From NCBI GenBank assembly GCA_003232445.1, contig QIJM01000065.1:1-20825 (forward strand): a stretch of DNA of 20,825 nt, in the 5' to 3' direction. Shown piece by piece: positions 1-7,266 of this stretch. This DNA comes from Paraglaciecola arctica (GTDB taxonomy: Bacteria; Pseudomonadota; Gammaproteobacteria; Enterobacterales; Alteromonadaceae). Both the position numbers and the translations under genes were made by a program. The notes beneath the pieces are model-generated. The model saw only the letters and a program-made list of their open reading frames with translations. It was not told the DNA's origin and did no database searches. Position 1 is the first letter of the stretch. Every line of letters starts with the position of its first letter.

Positions 1-449
1 AAGTGCTCACTCGTTTTTTCAAATGTGAGTTTATATTTTTCTTTATAAGCCAAAACGTGTTGGCGGAAATCGATGCTATATGTCATTAGTGCATTATGCC
101 ATATTATATTGATTTAGCTATATCAAAGACAGGCAATCCGTCATAATTAAAATTTTAGGTATAAATTATCAGCGAATATATTCCTAAAATGCTGCGGAAT
201 GTCGGATTTAATGGGTTTATTTTTATATGTCGCCGGTATATGAAAAATAAACCCATTAAAGTGTTTAAAAAATAGTCAGTTGGTTGTAAGTTAAATAAAA
301 AAGCTAGACTAGTCACTATTAAATGAGCGACCCTTAACATCCCAGTTGAAAAAATAACAATAAATTAACTCAAATAGCAGTTGTTGCTGTCTTGAGGCTT
401 GTGTTTCAGTGAAAAATAAAAAGTACGTTTGACGTATATGAGGTGCCAT
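1..449. other. non-coding region upstream of the cytochrome oxidase operon
   Basis: This AT-rich stretch has no convincing gene: the open frames on the minus strand are short, low in complexity and do not resemble any protein I know. It presumably carries the promoter and leader of the oxidase operon, but I could not pick a confident -35/-10 pair. Visible structures are a long inverted repeat at 207-260 (listed separately), an 8-bp palindrome GACTAGTC at 307-314, and a weak CTCAC/GTGAG pair at 6-29. The upstream neighbour lies outside the window. Confidence 0.6.
207..260. repeat. 18-bp perfect inverted repeat (long hairpin) upstream of coxB
   Basis: The left arm TTTAATGGGTTTATTTTT (207-224) is exactly complementary to the right arm at 243-260. 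If G242 is bulged, ATAT at 225-228 can pair with ATAT at 238-241, leaving a 9-nt loop rich in G and C. Neither strand has a run of T after the outer end of the stem, so it lacks the form of a classical intrinsic terminator. It could be an operator for a dimeric regulator, an RNA structure in a long 5' leader, or a remnant of a miniature mobile element. The sequence does not decide between these. Confidence 0.75.
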
Positions 450-1604
450 GTGAAGAGAATTTTGTTCAAGGTTGGAACTATGCTATCTGCATTGATGACA
501 GCGCCGGTGTTTGCAGAAACGAAAGATAAAATTGAGCAATACCAACTAAATTTGACTAGGGGCGTGACAGACATCAGTGCTGATGTGTATGACATGCATA
601 TGTTAATGCTTATTATCTGTGTGGTGATAGGCGCGGGTGTTTTTATCACCATGTTTATCTCTATGTATTTCCATAGGAAATCTCGAGGTGCAAAGCCTGC
701 TAACTTTCATGATAATGTGACAGTTGAAATAGCTTGGACAGTGATCCCTTTTATTATTTTGATTGTTATGGCTGTTCCAGCAATGAATTTACTGATCGAT
801 ATGGAAGATGCCAGTGAGCCTGATGTAACCGTTTTGGTGACTGGATCACAGTGGAAATGGCATTATAAATATATGGATAATGACATTGAATTCTTCTCTA
901 GAATGGCAACTCAGCCAGAGCAAATTTCCGGAAAGCTTGAAAAAGGGGTGAATTATTTACTGGAAGTAGACCGTCCTTTGGTGATCCCTACAGGCCAAAA
1001 AGTACGTTTTCTAGTTACGTCAGATGATGTTATCCATTCATGGTGGGTGCCAGATTTTGCGGTCAAACAAGATGCCAATCCCGGATTTATTAATGATGCA
1101 TGGGCTATGGTCAATGAACCTGGTATTTATAGAGGCCAATGTGCTGAGCTTTGTGGCAAAGACCATGGTTTTATGCCTGTAGTGGTGATTGCCAAAGAGC
1201 CCGCTGAGTATGATAAGTGGATTTTAGAACAACAAGCTATTCAGCAGCAAGCAAAAGAAGAACAACAACGGCTGTTAGCCATGAATATGACAATGGCTGA
1301 ATCCATGTCGATGGGCGAAAAGGTTTATAACGCAAATTGCGCAGCTTGTCATATGCCAAATGGCGAAGGGTTACCGGGTGTTTTCCCCGCTTTAAAAGGC
1401 AATCAAATCGCCGTGTCGGATCAACCTAAACATATTGACATAATGATAAACGGCGTTGCGGGCACCTCTATGCAAGCCTATGCAAAACAACTAACAATGT
1501 CTGAAATAGCCGCTGTGGTGACTTATGAGCGTAATGCTTGGGGTAACAACACTGGCGACTTGGTACAAGCCAAAGACATAAATGCAGCAATGAACGGACA
1601 ATAG
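450..1604 (+). CDS. coxB: cytochrome c oxidase subunit II with fused C-terminal cytochrome c domain (caa3-type)
   Basis: Subunit II takes electrons from cytochrome c through the dinuclear CuA centre and passes them to heme a in subunit I. Numbered from the GTG at 450, it has a signal peptide (about 1-22), two membrane helices (about 50-73 and 93-115) and a periplasmic cupredoxin domain. CuA ligands are visible as H196, C231, E233, C235, H239 and M242. A class I cytochrome c domain follows, with CAACH (C297, C300, H301) and probable axial M341, so the immediate electron donor is built in. GTG 450 is chosen because GAGGTG lies just upstream and the product then begins with a typical Met-Lys-Arg signal peptide. 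In-frame ATG 438 and TTG 429 lack a ribosome site. It is first in the operon and ends 12 bases before coxA. Confidence 0.96.
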   Translation: MKRILFKVGTMLSALMTAPVFAETKDKIEQYQLNLTRGVTDISADVYDMHMLMLIICVVIGAGVFITMFISMYFHRKSRGAKPANFHDNVTVEIAWTVIPFIILIVMAVPAMNLLIDMEDASEPDVTVLVTGSQWKWHYKYMDNDIEFFSRMATQPEQISGKLEKGVNYLLEVDRPLVIPTGQKVRFLVTSDDVIHSWWVPDFAVKQDANPGFINDAWAMVNEPGIYRGQCAELCGKDHGFMPVVVIAKEPAEYDKWILEQQAIQQQAKEEQQRLLAMNMTMAESMSMGEKVYNANCAACHMPNGEGLPGVFPALKGNQIAVSDQPKHIDIMINGVAGTSMQAYAKQLTMSEIAAVVTYERNAWGNNTGDLVQAKDINAAMNGQ

Positions 1605-1616
1605 GAGAAGGTGACC

Positions 1617-3209
1617 ATGACAGCAATTACTACCGATACTCATCATGATGATCACCACGAACATCATATTCCACCAGGGATTAAACGTTGGCTTTATACC
1701 ACTAACCATAAAGATATAGGCACATTATATTTGTGGTTTGCTTTCATCATGTTTTTGGTTGGTGGCGCAATGGCTATGGTGATCCGTGCTGAATTATTTC
1801 AACCCGGATTACAAATAATAGATCCTCACTTCTTTAATCAAATGACTACAGTGCATGGCCTCATAATGGTATTTGGTGCAGTTATGCCTGCCTTTACGGG
1901 CTTAGCCAACTGGTTAATACCAATGATGATAGGTGCGCCAGATATGGCTCTACCTAGAATGAATAACTGGAGCTTTTGGATTTTACCTTTTGCTTTTCTA
2001 ATTTTACTCGGCTCTTTGTTTATGGAAGGTGGCGGTCCTGCTTTTGGTTGGACATTTTACGCTCCCCTTTCTACGACCTACAGCAGTAATAGTACTGCAT
2101 TGTTCGTGTTTTCTGTGCATATTATGGGGGCTTCATCCATCATGGGCGCGATTAACGTCATTGTGACTATTTTCAATATGCGCGCACCGGGTATGACTTG
2201 GATGAAAATGCCGCTGTTTGTCTGGACATGGTTAATTACCGCGTTCTTGTTGATTGCTGTTATGCCTGTACTAGCTGGTGTGATAACTATGGTACTGACC
2301 GACGCATTCTTTGGCACCAGTTTCTTTGACGCCGCTGGTGGTGGTGATCCTGTGATGTTCCAGCATATCTTCTGGTTCTTTGGTCATCCAGAGGTGTACA
2401 TTATGATACTGCCGGCTTTTGGTATTATCTCTCAAATCATTCCAACCTTTGCCCGCAAACCGTTGTTTGGGTATGCATCCATGGTATATGCCACAGCTTC
2501 TATAGCCTTATTATCGTTTATTGTGTGGGCACATCATATGTTCACAACGGGTATGCCGGTAGCGGCAGAATTGTTCTTTATGTTTGCGACAATGCTGATA
2601 TCTGTACCTACTGGTGTGAAGGTATTTAACTGGGTGGCCACTATGTGGCGTGGTTCAATGACCTTTGAAGTGCCTATGTTATTTTCCTTAGCTTTTGTTG
2701 TGTTGTTCACCATTGGTGGATTGTCTGGTTTGATGTTGGCTATAGTGCCAGTGGATTTCCAATATCATGATACTTACTTCGTGGTGGCGCATTTTCATTA
2801 TGTGTTAGTCACAGGCGCTATTTTCTCGATAATGGCAGCGGTGTATTATTGGTTACCTAAGTGGACCGGAAAAATGTTCCATATTGGCTTAGCTAAGTGG
2901 CATTTCTGGTGTTCATTGGTATCTGTTAACGTGTTGTTTTTCCCTATGCATTTTGTCGGTTTGGCTGGTATGCCTAGACGTATTCCAGACTATGCATTGC
3001 AGTTTGCGGATTTTAACAAGTGGATCAGTATTGGTGGTTTTGCATTTGGTTTATCTCAACTTATTTTCTTGGTCTTAATCATCAAAGCCTGTAAAAAACA
3101 AGGTGAGCCAGTGTCAGACCAAGTGTGGGAAGGAGCTGAAGGTTTAGAGTGGGAAATCCCCTCTCCAGCGCCCTATCACACCTTTGAAACACCGCCTGTT
3201 GTAAAATAA
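1617..3209 (+). CDS. coxA: cytochrome c oxidase subunit I (aa3-type, heme-copper catalytic subunit)
   Basis: This is the catalytic subunit. It reduces oxygen to water at the heme a3-CuB site and pumps protons across the inner membrane. Numbered from ATG 1617, the heme a ligands are H80 and H394, the heme a3 ligand is H392, and the CuB ligands are H257, H306 and H307. Y261 sits four residues after H257, as in the cross-linked His-Tyr pair. E259 (HPEVY) is the D-channel glutamate and K335 (PTGVK) the K-channel lysine, which marks a type A1 oxidase. The length of 530 residues and about twelve helices are normal. ATG 1617 is preferred over GTG 1611 because GGAGAAGG (1604-1611) is then correctly spaced. 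The N-terminal tail is unusually rich in His and Asp (residues 7-17). Confidence 0.98.
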   Translation: MTAITTDTHHDDHHEHHIPPGIKRWLYTTNHKDIGTLYLWFAFIMFLVGGAMAMVIRAELFQPGLQIIDPHFFNQMTTVHGLIMVFGAVMPAFTGLANWLIPMMIGAPDMALPRMNNWSFWILPFAFLILLGSLFMEGGGPAFGWTFYAPLSTTYSSNSTALFVFSVHIMGASSIMGAINVIVTIFNMRAPGMTWMKMPLFVWTWLITAFLLIAVMPVLAGVITMVLTDAFFGTSFFDAAGGGDPVMFQHIFWFFGHPEVYIMILPAFGIISQIIPTFARKPLFGYASMVYATASIALLSFIVWAHHMFTTGMPVAAELFFMFATMLISVPTGVKVFNWVATMWRGSMTFEVPMLFSLAFVVLFTIGGLSGLMLAIVPVDFQYHDTYFVVAHFHYVLVTGAIFSIMAAVYYWLPKWTGKMFHIGLAKWHFWCSLVSVNVLFFPMHFVGLAGMPRRIPDYALQFADFNKWISIGGFAFGLSQLIFLVLIIKACKKQGEPVSDQVWEGAEGLEWEIPSPAPYHTFETPPVVK

Positions 3210-3229
3210 TCTAATAGGAATTGATACTT

Positions 3230-3787
3230 ATGAGCGCTCAACAGAATCAAGCAAAAAACAATAAATTGGTGCTGAAATTAGCGGCTATTGTCATTGGTAT
3301 GTTTGGTTTTGGTTTTGCGTTGGTGCCTATTTATGACGTGCTTTGTGATGTATTGGGTATCAATGGCAAAACATCAGACACTGCCGCGGTCTATGAAGTG
3401 GTGGAAATTGATGAGAGTCGTTTGATCACTGTGGATTTTATTACGCGCATTAACACCGGTATGCCATGGGAATTTAGGGCTGAAACTAAACGGGTCAAAG
3501 TGCATCCTGGGCAACTCAGTCAAGTTAACTTTTATGTAAGAAATCCCACCACAACCGATATTGTCGGTCAGGCAGTGCCATCCGTATCACCGGGGCCTGC
3601 GGCTATATATATGAATAAAACAGAATGTTTTTGTTTCGAACAACAAACGTTAAAAGCAGGAGAAGAGGTGTTGATGCCTATGCAATTTTATGTTGACCCA
3701 CAACTCCCAGAAAAAATCACTTATTTTACTGTGCAATATACTCTTTATAACGTCACTGCATCAAAAGATGTTGTGGCAATGAATTGA
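3230..3787 (+). CDS. ctaG: cytochrome c oxidase assembly protein CtaG/Cox11 (CuB copper chaperone)
   Basis: Cox11/CtaG delivers copper to the CuB site of subunit I from the periplasmic face of the membrane. The protein (185 residues from ATG 3230) has one N-terminal membrane helix (about 12-35), then a beta-rich periplasmic domain. The family CFCF signature has copper-binding cysteines at 133 and 135, and a further conserved Cys at 39 follows the helix in the PIYDVLCD segment. ATG 3230 is preferred over the in-frame TTG at 3221 because AGGAA (3216-3220) lies 9 bases before it. The gene sits between coxA and coxC, the usual proteobacterial position, and its stop is 17 bases before the coxC start. 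Confidence 0.96.
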   Translation: MSAQQNQAKNNKLVLKLAAIVIGMFGFGFALVPIYDVLCDVLGINGKTSDTAAVYEVVEIDESRLITVDFITRINTGMPWEFRAETKRVKVHPGQLSQVNFYVRNPTTTDIVGQAVPSVSPGPAAIYMNKTECFCFEQQTLKAGEEVLMPMQFYVDPQLPEKITYFTVQYTLYNVTASKDVVAMN

Positions 3788-3804
3788 GGGTAAAGGAGAA
3801 CACA

Positions 3805-4686
3805 ATGTCAGAAAAAGAATACGAAAAGTACTATGTTCCCGCAGAAAGCCCATGGCCCTTTATGGGGGCTGTGGCATTATTTTTAATAGCTGTTGGGGCT
3901 GGCAATTTTGTGATTGAAAGTACTCGGGATAAAGAGGGCTACGGCGCTTATATTTTAGGCGCAGGACTTTTAATGTTGATAATGATGTTGTTTGGTTGGT
4001 TTAGAAATCAAATACATGAGTCCATGAGTGGTATGTATAGTGCTCAGTTGGGTCGCTCGTATCGTCAAGGTATGGCATGGTTTATTTTTTCTGAAATTAT
4101 GTTCTTCGGAGCGTTTTTTGGCGCTTTGTTTTACGCCAGATTTATTTCGGTGCCTTGGTTAGGTGGTGCGTCAAATAACGAAATGACAGGCGAAATATTA
4201 TGGCCTGCGTTCGAAGCTATCTGGCCTTTGGTTGTGACTCCAGATGGAACCACAACAGAAGCAATGCCATGGACTGGTCTACCTTTGATTAATACGTTAA
4301 TACTGCTTACTTCTTCGGTTACTTGCCACTTTGCACATGTTGCCCTTGAACAAAACAACCGCAGTAGACTTAAATGGATGCTTGGTTTAACTGTATTGCT
4401 TGGCGCCATTTTTATGGTGATGCAGGTTGAAGAGTATATTGTTGCATACACAGAAATGAACTTGACCTTACAGTCTGGCATTTATGGTAATACTTTCTTT
4501 TTATTGACCGGATTTCATGGCTTCCACGTTACGCTTGGTGGGATAATTTTATTTATTATGTTCCTCAGAGTTATGAAGGGGCATTTTACGCCTGATAATC
4601 ATTTTGCCTTTATGGCTGCTAGTTGGTATTGGCATTTTGTTGATGTAGTTTGGGTAATATTATTTGCTGTTGTTTATATCTTTTAG
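3805..4686 (+). CDS. coxC: cytochrome c oxidase subunit III
   Basis: Subunit III is a seven-helix core subunit that stabilises subunit I and binds phospholipid. At 293 residues from ATG 3805 it has the usual length. Family features include the C-terminal WYWHFVDVVW motif, the GFHGFHVTLGG segment, the EEY motif of the mid-region and the HFAHVAL segment. The frame is open back to a TTG at 3784, but GGAG at 3795-3798 lies six bases before ATG 3805, which makes that the likely start. The gene follows ctaG directly and ends before a hairpin at 4708-4732, so it closes the structural part of the operon. Confidence 0.97.
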   Translation: MSEKEYEKYYVPAESPWPFMGAVALFLIAVGAGNFVIESTRDKEGYGAYILGAGLLMLIMMLFGWFRNQIHESMSGMYSAQLGRSYRQGMAWFIFSEIMFFGAFFGALFYARFISVPWLGGASNNEMTGEILWPAFEAIWPLVVTPDGTTTEAMPWTGLPLINTLILLTSSVTCHFAHVALEQNNRSRLKWMLGLTVLLGAIFMVMQVEEYIVAYTEMNLTLQSGIYGNTFFLLTGFHGFHVTLGGIILFIMFLRVMKGHFTPDNHFAFMAASWYWHFVDVVWVILFAVVYIF

Positions 4687-4707
4687 CAAAATGACTAATT
4701 AGTGTGA

Positions 4708-4732
4708 AGAGCCGCTGGATACCAGTGGCTCT
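4708..4732. terminator. hairpin between the convergent coxC and DUF2909 genes
   Basis: AGAGCCGCTGG (4708-4718) pairs with CCAGTGGCTCT (4722-4732) around a 3-nt ATA loop, giving an 11-bp stem with one G-T wobble. It lies between the convergent ends of coxC and the small DUF2909 gene. No T-tract follows on either strand, so it is an imperfect intrinsic terminator. It may act as a transcript 3' end stabiliser or as a partial attenuator between the structural genes and the SURF1-to-SCO assembly genes. Confidence 0.6.
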
Positions 4733-4741
4733 AAACATTCG

Positions 4742-4951
4742 TTAGTGTGGCGTTGGATTCGGTGTGATGAGCCCCGTCGCTATAGCAAGCAATATAAGGC
4801 CAACCATAATAGCCGATACCATTACCCTTCGACCAATAAATTTACTCATGGGTGGACTATCTGGATCGTCTTTGAGCATAATCATCATGGCTTTAAATAA
4901 ATTGAACACCATAAATAATAGTAACCCGCCAACAAGTATTTTGATTAACAT
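4742..4951 (-). CDS. DUF2909 family twin-transmembrane protein
   Basis: This 69-residue protein consists of an N-terminal helix (about 3-26), a short polar cytoplasmic-type linker (KDDPDSPPMSKFIGRR, about 27-43) and a second helix (about 44-63). I recognise the pattern as the DUF2909 family, which in many gammaproteobacteria sits in this reversed position between coxC and SURF1. No biochemical role is established to my knowledge. Its location suggests a part in oxidase assembly or stability, but that is inference. GGAG lies seven bases before the ATG (minus strand, about 4959-4962). It is divergent from SURF1, with only 31 bases between the starts, so the two may share a control region. Confidence 0.85.
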   Translation of the reverse strand: MLIKILVGGLLLFMVFNLFKAMMIMLKDDPDSPPMSKFIGRRVMVSAIMVGLILLAIATGLITPNPTPH

Positions 4952-4982
4952 CTATTTACTCCTAAAGATATTTTGAGCTGTT

Positions 4983-5705
4983 ATGTGGACTTTTTTATCA
5001 CGTTTACCATTTGTTGCTACCTTAATTACTTTTTTGTGTGTTGTCATTATGTTTGCTTTGGGTAATTGGCAATTGCAACGGGCTGAACAAAAAACGGCTC
5101 GGTTGTTAGCTGTAGAGCTTGCTGCCAAAACGGTTCAAGTCGATTTGCAACAAGTGTTACGCAACAATATAGACGAGATGCTGGATATGCCAGTTAGTTT
5201 TGAAGGCGTCGCGGATGCAGAACGTTATTTTTTATTGGATAATAAGATCGATAAAGGGCGGGTGGGTTATCAAGTATTAGTGCCTATGCAAACATATTCA
5301 GGCACAGTGATTGCCAACTTTGGTTGGGTAGCAGCAACCAATAGCCGAGACATTTTGCCCAATATCCAGATTGATGCTGAAAAAGCGCGTTATGCGGGAG
5401 TCATATCCTCACCGCTGAATAATGCCATGATAAAAGAAACAGCTCTGGTCGATGGTAATTGGCCAAAGGTTTTACAGCAAACAGATCTTAACGTTATTCA
5501 GCAACACTATAACCAAGAGGTATTACCTTTTGTAGTGTTATTAAATGCGCAAGAAATTTCAACTTTCGTAAGAAATTGGCAACCCGTGGTCATGGCGCCA
5601 GAAAAACACCTAGCCTATGCCGTACAATGGTTTTTGCTGGCAATTGCTGCGTTAGTCGTATTTGTTATCGCCCAGAGAAATAAGTTAAAAAGGAACAATA
5701 AGTGA
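4983..5705 (+). CDS. SURF1 family cytochrome oxidase biogenesis protein
   Basis: SURF1 proteins help insert heme a into subunit I during oxidase assembly. The 240-residue protein has the expected hairpin layout: an N-terminal membrane helix (about 9-29) followed by GNWQLQRAEQK, a large periplasmic domain containing RYFLLDN, GYQVLVP and FGWVAA, and a second helix at about 213-231. The start is ATG 4983, with only a weak GAGC ribosome site. The stop overlaps the GTG start of the next gene by four bases (GTGA, 5702-5705), so translation of the two is probably coupled. Confidence 0.94.
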   Translation: MWTFLSRLPFVATLITFLCVVIMFALGNWQLQRAEQKTARLLAVELAAKTVQVDLQQVLRNNIDEMLDMPVSFEGVADAERYFLLDNKIDKGRVGYQVLVPMQTYSGTVIANFGWVAATNSRDILPNIQIDAEKARYAGVISSPLNNAMIKETALVDGNWPKVLQQTDLNVIQQHYNQEVLPFVVLLNAQEISTFVRNWQPVVMAPEKHLAYAVQWFLLAIAALVVFVIAQRNKLKRNNK

Positions 5706-6268
5706 GTACCACTAAAAAAAACAATAAAATTATGATGTTGTTGTTAGCTTCGGTTTTTATACTTCCTGTACTACTGGCTAAGCTGGCATTAGATAATGAT
5801 TGGCTCAATCAGGCCGCGACTAACAAGGGAGAGCTGCTTTCCCCTCCAGTTGATATGAGTGTGTTACAAACCACCGAGCAACAACCTAAGTGGAAGTTAC
5901 TCTATGTCTTGCCAGAAATCTGTGCGGTTGAGTGTGAAAATGCATTATACAGCATCGCTCAAGTGCGCAGTGCGTTAGGTAAAGGCGGTGATCGAGCTGA
6001 AGTGGTGGTTATTACTCATGAAAAGAGCAATCTCGCTCAGCTTGCGCAACTCAAAGAAAAACTGAACATTCGTTTGTTAAATACCAACTTAAAGAGTCTA
6101 CAACAAGTGTTTAAAGATGAAAGTACAGATGGTATTTTTGTTGCTGATACACTCGATAACGTGATTTTGCGTTACCCATTACAAATCAATAAAGAGCAGG
6201 CGATACTACATAGTCGTGATATTTTGTCGGATATGCGCAAAGTACTTAAACTGTCGCGTATCGGCTAG
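5702..6268 (+). CDS. membrane-anchored thioredoxin-fold protein with a SCO-like CxxxC motif, oxidase operon
   Basis: I do not recognise a named family with certainty. The 188-residue protein has a basic N-terminus, one membrane helix (about 10-29) and a soluble domain expected in the periplasm. Residues 64-78 (beta-strand WKLLYVL, then PEIC and C78) resemble the start of a thioredoxin fold, with C74 and C78 in a CxxxC spacing like the copper site of SCO proteins. Residues 144-160 (GIFVADTLDNVILRYP) look like the later strand of that fold. The HSS segment that gives SCO its histidine ligand is missing. It overlaps SURF1 by four bases and precedes ctaA by 11, so it is surely co-expressed. A role in thiol or copper handling during oxidase assembly is inferred. 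Confidence 0.85.
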   Translation: MSTTKKNNKIMMLLLASVFILPVLLAKLALDNDWLNQAATNKGELLSPPVDMSVLQTTEQQPKWKLLYVLPEICAVECENALYSIAQVRSALGKGGDRAEVVVITHEKSNLAQLAQLKEKLNIRLLNTNLKSLQQVFKDESTDGIFVADTLDNVILRYPLQINKEQAILHSRDILSDMRKVLKLSRIG

Positions 6269-6279
6269 AGGATACTTAA

Positions 6280-7257
6280 ATGAAGAAGCTGGTGTTGTTA
6301 AGCATTCTCTTAACTATGGTGGTAATAGTGCTTGGCGCATACACTCGCTTGACTGATGCCGGCTTGGGATGTCCTGATTGGCCGGGTTGTTATGGTTATC
6401 TCAGCTTTTCTAAAACCACTGAAAATATCGAAATCGCACAACTAGCTTTTCCTGAACGTCCATTTGTAGAGCACAAAGCATGGAACGAGATGATCCACCG
6501 TTATTTCGCCAGTGCGTTAGGTTTTTTGATATTGGTGATTTTTATTAATAGCCTATTCAGTAAAGCTTATAACAAGCCAGTAAAGCTGCCGCTTTTTCTG
6601 GTGCTTTTAGTCTGTTTTCAGGGTGCACTGGGCATGTGGACTGTGACCCTCAATTTATTACCTACCGTGGTGATGGGGCACTTATTAGGTGGTTTCACTG
6701 TTTTATCTGGTTTGCTTTTATTGTATTTAAGATTGATCCATTACCGTATTCCTGGCGGTGATGCAGGGATGCGTCGGTTTGGCAAATATACCATTTTAGG
6801 CATGATTATTTTGACAGCCCAAATCGCCTTAGGTGGCTGGACGTCGGCTAACTACGCTGCACTAGCCTGTACCGAATTGCCTATTTGTGAAGGTGCCTGG
6901 TACGAACGTTTAGACTTTGCTGGTGCTTTTAGTATTCCAGAAGCAGAAAATTATGAGTTTGGTGTGCATGACTATAATGAGCGTATGACTATGCATATTG
7001 TTCACAGAATAGGTGGGTTGATTACCTTTTTGTATTTATGCTGGTTAGGTATTAGGTTATATGCTGCAGCCAACTCAAATTTAATTAAAAAATTATCTGC
7101 CTTAATGGTATTGGTTTTGGGCATTCAAGTTATTTTAGGCGTAAGCAATGTAGTGTACAGTTTACCTATTGTTGTTGCGGTGATGCATAACATTGTAGCC
7201 GCGTGTCTGATGTTGGTGTTAGTCACCATTAGTTACACGTTGTATCGCAAAACTTAG
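6280..7257 (+). CDS. ctaA: heme A synthase (COX15/CtaA)
   Basis: CtaA oxidises the C8 methyl group of heme O to a formyl group, making heme A for the oxidase. The 325-residue protein has about eight membrane helices in two four-helix halves. Likely heme-ligand histidines are H73 (in EMIHRYFAS), H134 (MGHLLGG), H239/H242 (MHIVHRIGG) and H303 (VMHNIV). A cysteine pair C31/C37 lies in the first outer loop (GLGCPDWPGC), with a second pair C197/C203 in the matching loop of the other half. The start ATG 6280 follows AGAGGAT. It lies ten bases before ctaB, so heme O and heme A synthesis are co-expressed. Confidence 0.96.
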   Translation: MKKLVLLSILLTMVVIVLGAYTRLTDAGLGCPDWPGCYGYLSFSKTTENIEIAQLAFPERPFVEHKAWNEMIHRYFASALGFLILVIFINSLFSKAYNKPVKLPLFLVLLVCFQGALGMWTVTLNLLPTVVMGHLLGGFTVLSGLLLLYLRLIHYRIPGGDAGMRRFGKYTILGMIILTAQIALGGWTSANYAALACTELPICEGAWYERLDFAGAFSIPEAENYEFGVHDYNERMTMHIVHRIGGLITFLYLCWLGIRLYAAANSNLIKKLSALMVLVLGIQVILGVSNVVYSLPIVVAVMHNIVAACLMLVLVTISYTLYRKT

Positions 7258-7266
7258 GAGAACAAA

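Noticed and set aside
207..260. Intrinsic terminator reading of the long inverted repeat
   Set aside because: No T-tract follows on either strand and the stem is AT-rich, so I list it only as a repeat.
429..449. TTG 429 or ATG 438 as the coxB start
   Set aside because: No ribosome site precedes them, while GTG 450 has GAGGTG upstream and gives a cleaner signal peptide.
155..652. Minus-strand open frames overlapping the upstream region and coxB
   Set aside because: They are AT-rich, low in complexity and partly antisense to coxB, with no family resemblance.
4131..4481. Open frame antisense to coxC
   Set aside because: It is fully antisense to a conserved membrane subunit and shows no protein-like features.
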